Source: CAVVAE01 sp963746185
Lineage (GTDB): Bacteria; Actinomycetota; Actinomycetes; Propionibacteriales; Nocardioidaceae
Direction: 5' to 3'
DNA length: 64,000 nt
Assembly: GCA_963746185.1 (NCBI GenBank)
Contig: CAVVAE010000004.1
Coordinates: forward strand, 1,550,001-1,614,000
Shown here: positions 62,361-64,000 of the stretch, in pieces
Numbering within the stretch: the first letter of the stretch is position 1
Layout: the number at the start of each line of letters is the position of its first letter
The notes under the pieces: generated by a model
The model's database searches: none
What the model was told of the DNA's origin: nothing
The model's input: only the letters and a program-made list of their open reading frames with translations
Translations under genes and position numbers: made by a program

Positions 62361-62412
62361 GCTAGAGGAGGGCGGTGGCGAACGCCGTCGTCGTCAGCTC
62401 TCGCTCCGGCTC

Positions 62413-63738
62413 CTAGTCCTCGAGCAGCGCCTCGTCGAAGAAGCCACCAACACGCTGCTCGTACTCGTCGGGGTGAGTGGTGATGCCCTTGATGTGCATG
62501 GCGTCGGGGATCTCCCAGATCGATGCAGAGGGGCCGATGAGCCGACGGTAGGTCGGGTTCATGTGCTCCACGTTCCCGCCGTTCGGAGCCCAGATGAGCA
62601 TGGCCGGACGTGGGGCGATCGCAGGCACGAGATCCGTCAGTTTCGGTGGCGGCATCGTGTTGGAGAAGATCGAAACGGCTCCGGTCTTGATGGCCAACAG
62701 GGGAATGCCCGCCCACAGCTCGGGACCCTCGTACTCCTCCAGCTCTTCGGCAAACGTCCGTGTTCCCGCTCCCTCGGAGACAACCGCAGCAAGTCTTTCG
62801 TCTTCCGCAGCAGCCTGCAGCATGAGCTCGCCGCCAACCGACAGGCCGATTCCACCGATGCGCGAAGGATCGACGTCTGGCCGGTCCTCGAGGAAGTCGA
62901 GCGCGGCGTAGATGTCCTTATCGCCACCCCAGCCGAAGATGTTGGGCTCGCCCTCGCTGACACCCTCACCGCGACGGTCGAACAGCAGAACGCCGTAGCC
63001 GCGGCTTGCCAGCATGCGCGCGTGGTCCTGTGAGCCCTTGCGCCCCGGGAAGACGATCACGGCTGCGCGGTTCTTGGATGGCACGTACCAACCCTCGAGC
63101 TGGAGGCCATCGCTGGTCGTCAACGTCACGTCCTCGTATGCCGTCCCCAGCTCGGCGCGAGGAACGACTGCTCTCGCAGTGTGCGCGGCCATGTAGCCGA
63201 TGGTGATCGGGAGGACGACCATGTACAGCGCAAGCACGCTAATGACACCGAGCAGGAGTCGACGGAGGTAACGCCATGGGCGGTTGGAAGTCTGTCGTCT
63301 CGAAGTCCACAGCCGCACGACGGCCAAGCTGATGAGCACCACGCCCGTGGGGATGGCCAGGAGTCCGGTGTAGGCGTCGCCCGAAGGGCCAACGGCGACC
63401 GTGGTGTTGACGGCGCCGAGGCTACCGAAGATGACGCCGGCAAGTCCGATGGCGAGTGCAATCAGGGCGGCGGCCCCGGTGCGGACTCGGGGGTAAGCCC
63501 AGATCCCCAAGCCAAGCAGTGCGAGTGGGACGAGGCCGCTGACGAGGTGGTCCGCGGCCGACGTACCCGACCTCGGTTGCAGGAAGTTGTCGTCGAGCAC
63601 GTGCAAAGCCACGGCTGATGCCGCGACATAGAAGACAAGCCGGCCGCGCTGGCTTCCGCGCGTCACCACCGAGTCGGGCGCGTCAGCCTCCGAAGAGGGA
63701 GCGGTTGTCTCGGGCCGGAGTAGAGATTCGGTTGTCAT
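62413..63738 (-). CDS. Membrane-anchored alpha/beta hydrolase
   Basis: 441 residues. The N-terminal 170 residues contain about four TM segments (VLISLAVVRLW-type, VISVLALYMVVLPITIG). The catalytic domain follows: VIVFPGRKGSQ, DRRGEGVSEGEPN and the nucleophile elbow GIGLSVGGELML (Ser). The late His is in AMHIKGITTHPDE. Substrate unknown; lipid or ester hydrolysis at the membrane is plausible. A perfect 25-bp palindrome lies 74 bp upstream. Confidence 0.85.
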   Translation of the reverse strand: MTTESLLRPETTAPSSEADAPDSVVTRGSQRGRLVFYVAASAVALHVLDDNFLQPRSGTSAADHLVSGLVPLALLGLGIWAYPRVRTGAAALIALAIGLAGVIFGSLGAVNTTVAVGPSGDAYTGLLAIPTGVVLISLAVVRLWTSRRQTSNRPWRYLRRLLLGVISVLALYMVVLPITIGYMAAHTARAVVPRAELGTAYEDVTLTTSDGLQLEGWYVPSKNRAAVIVFPGRKGSQDHARMLASRGYGVLLFDRRGEGVSEGEPNIFGWGGDKDIYAALDFLEDRPDVDPSRIGGIGLSVGGELMLQAAAEDERLAAVVSEGAGTRTFAEELEEYEGPELWAGIPLLAIKTGAVSIFSNTMPPPKLTDLVPAIAPRPAMLIWAPNGGNVEHMNPTYRRLIGPSASIWEIPDAMHIKGITTHPDEYEQRVGGFFDEALLED

Positions 63739-63811
63739 AGTCCGACGCTAAGGATCATCCACCGCGCCATACAGGTGGCTGGCCACATGCTCAGGGCGGG
63801 TGACCCACCCA

Positions 63812-63836
63812 ACAAGGGGTGGTCACCACCCCTTGT
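63812..63836. promoter_or_regulatory. Perfect 25-bp palindrome upstream of the membrane hydrolase
   Basis: Two 12-bp arms, ACAAGGGGTGGT and ACCACCCCTTGT, meet around a single C. It is 74-98 bp upstream of the hydrolase start. The length and symmetry suggest an operator for a dimeric (e.g. TetR/GntR/MarR-type) regulator that is not in the window. Confidence 0.65.
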
Positions 63837-63903
63837 GACGCAGGTTGTCCAGTGCCGAAAACGACGTCGCTTTGGACCGTCTCAGTAGTCGTTTCGCTAC
63901 CGA

Positions 63904-63946
63904 TGGTGAGATGTTTCGTTTCCCTTGCAGGGTTGGGTTCCTGCAC
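63904..63946. repeat. Dispersed element, copy 2
   Basis: GTGAGATGTTTCGTTTCCCTTG and CAGGGTTGGGTTCC reproduce the element at 61393-61434 with small changes, including the CCCT-TGC-AGGG dyad. It lies upstream of a gene to the right of the window or of the membrane hydrolase. Confidence 0.7.
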
Positions 63947-64000
63947 ATAATCTCCGAGTACACAACACGCAGGGGTGGTCCGGTAACCGAGCCCGACCGC

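Overview
The window looks like chromosomal DNA of a high-GC actinobacterium, most likely Nocardioidaceae (Nocardioides or a relative). This is inferred from the GC-rich codon use, several apparently leaderless ATG/GTG starts, a WhiB7-type regulator, a maleylpyruvate-isomerase/mycothiol-type enzyme, many large LuxR/AfsR-like regulators, and a dispersed intergenic repeat containing TCGACAAGCTCGACC. I see no rRNA, integrase, transposase or CRISPR array. There is one tRNA (Lys, anticodon TTT).

Layout. 1-7 kb: 5' part of pstS with a clear upstream PHO box; a PLP decarboxylase translationally overlapped with an MFS exporter; a small secreted protein; an M3 oligopeptidase; a secreted peptidoglycan-binding/M15-like protein. 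7-16 kb: a TrmB/LuxR-type regulator divergent from a secreted protein that looks like a subtilase without its catalytic domain; nucleoside hydrolase; cupin/TetR divergent pair; small membrane proteins; PPOX protein; a remnant of udgX; coiled-coil protein; RibD/DHFR-like reductase. 16-22 kb: VOC protein, mycothiol-type enzyme, and a tight three-gene operon (MetE-like zinc methyltransferase, acyl-CoA ligase, citryl-CoA lyase-like). Then comes whiB7 with a long leader that holds a 58-codon upstream ORF. 22-31 kb: secreted GH15 glucoamylase, secreted beta-helix protein, cyclase/AAA/TPR regulator, MMPL exporter. 31-38 kb: two paralogous secreted sulfatases, a Fic protein and a Tat-exported protein. 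A second copy of the Tat-exported family lies at 48.9-49.9 kb. 38-50 kb: alpha/beta hydrolase divergent from a MalT-like LuxR regulator, MacB-type ABC transporter, cupin, NarL-type two-component system, membrane protein, tRNA-Lys. 50-60 kb: DHA2 exporter, repeat array, then a co-directional run of MaoC, OsmC, two FAD oxidoreductases and an AfsR/SARP-type regulator. 60-64 kb: lipoprotein, beta-propeller protein, a frameshifted luciferase-like monooxygenase and an alpha/beta hydrolase with a perfect 25-bp palindrome upstream.

How the genes work together. Clear functional groups are phosphate uptake under Pho control, amine production and export, extracellular carbohydrate and sulfate-ester breakdown (GH15, beta-helix, two sulfatases, two Tat proteins), intrinsic drug resistance (whiB7, MMPL, DHA2), and a possible specialised oxidative pathway (MaoC to SARP). 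The least explained items are the MetE-like/ligase/citryl-lyase operon, the duplicated sulfatase and Tat-protein families, the protease-less subtilase-like protein, and several very small basic or hydrophobic ORFs, three of which have strong Shine-Dalgarno sites. All calls rest on reading the sequence and recalling family motifs; no database search was run.
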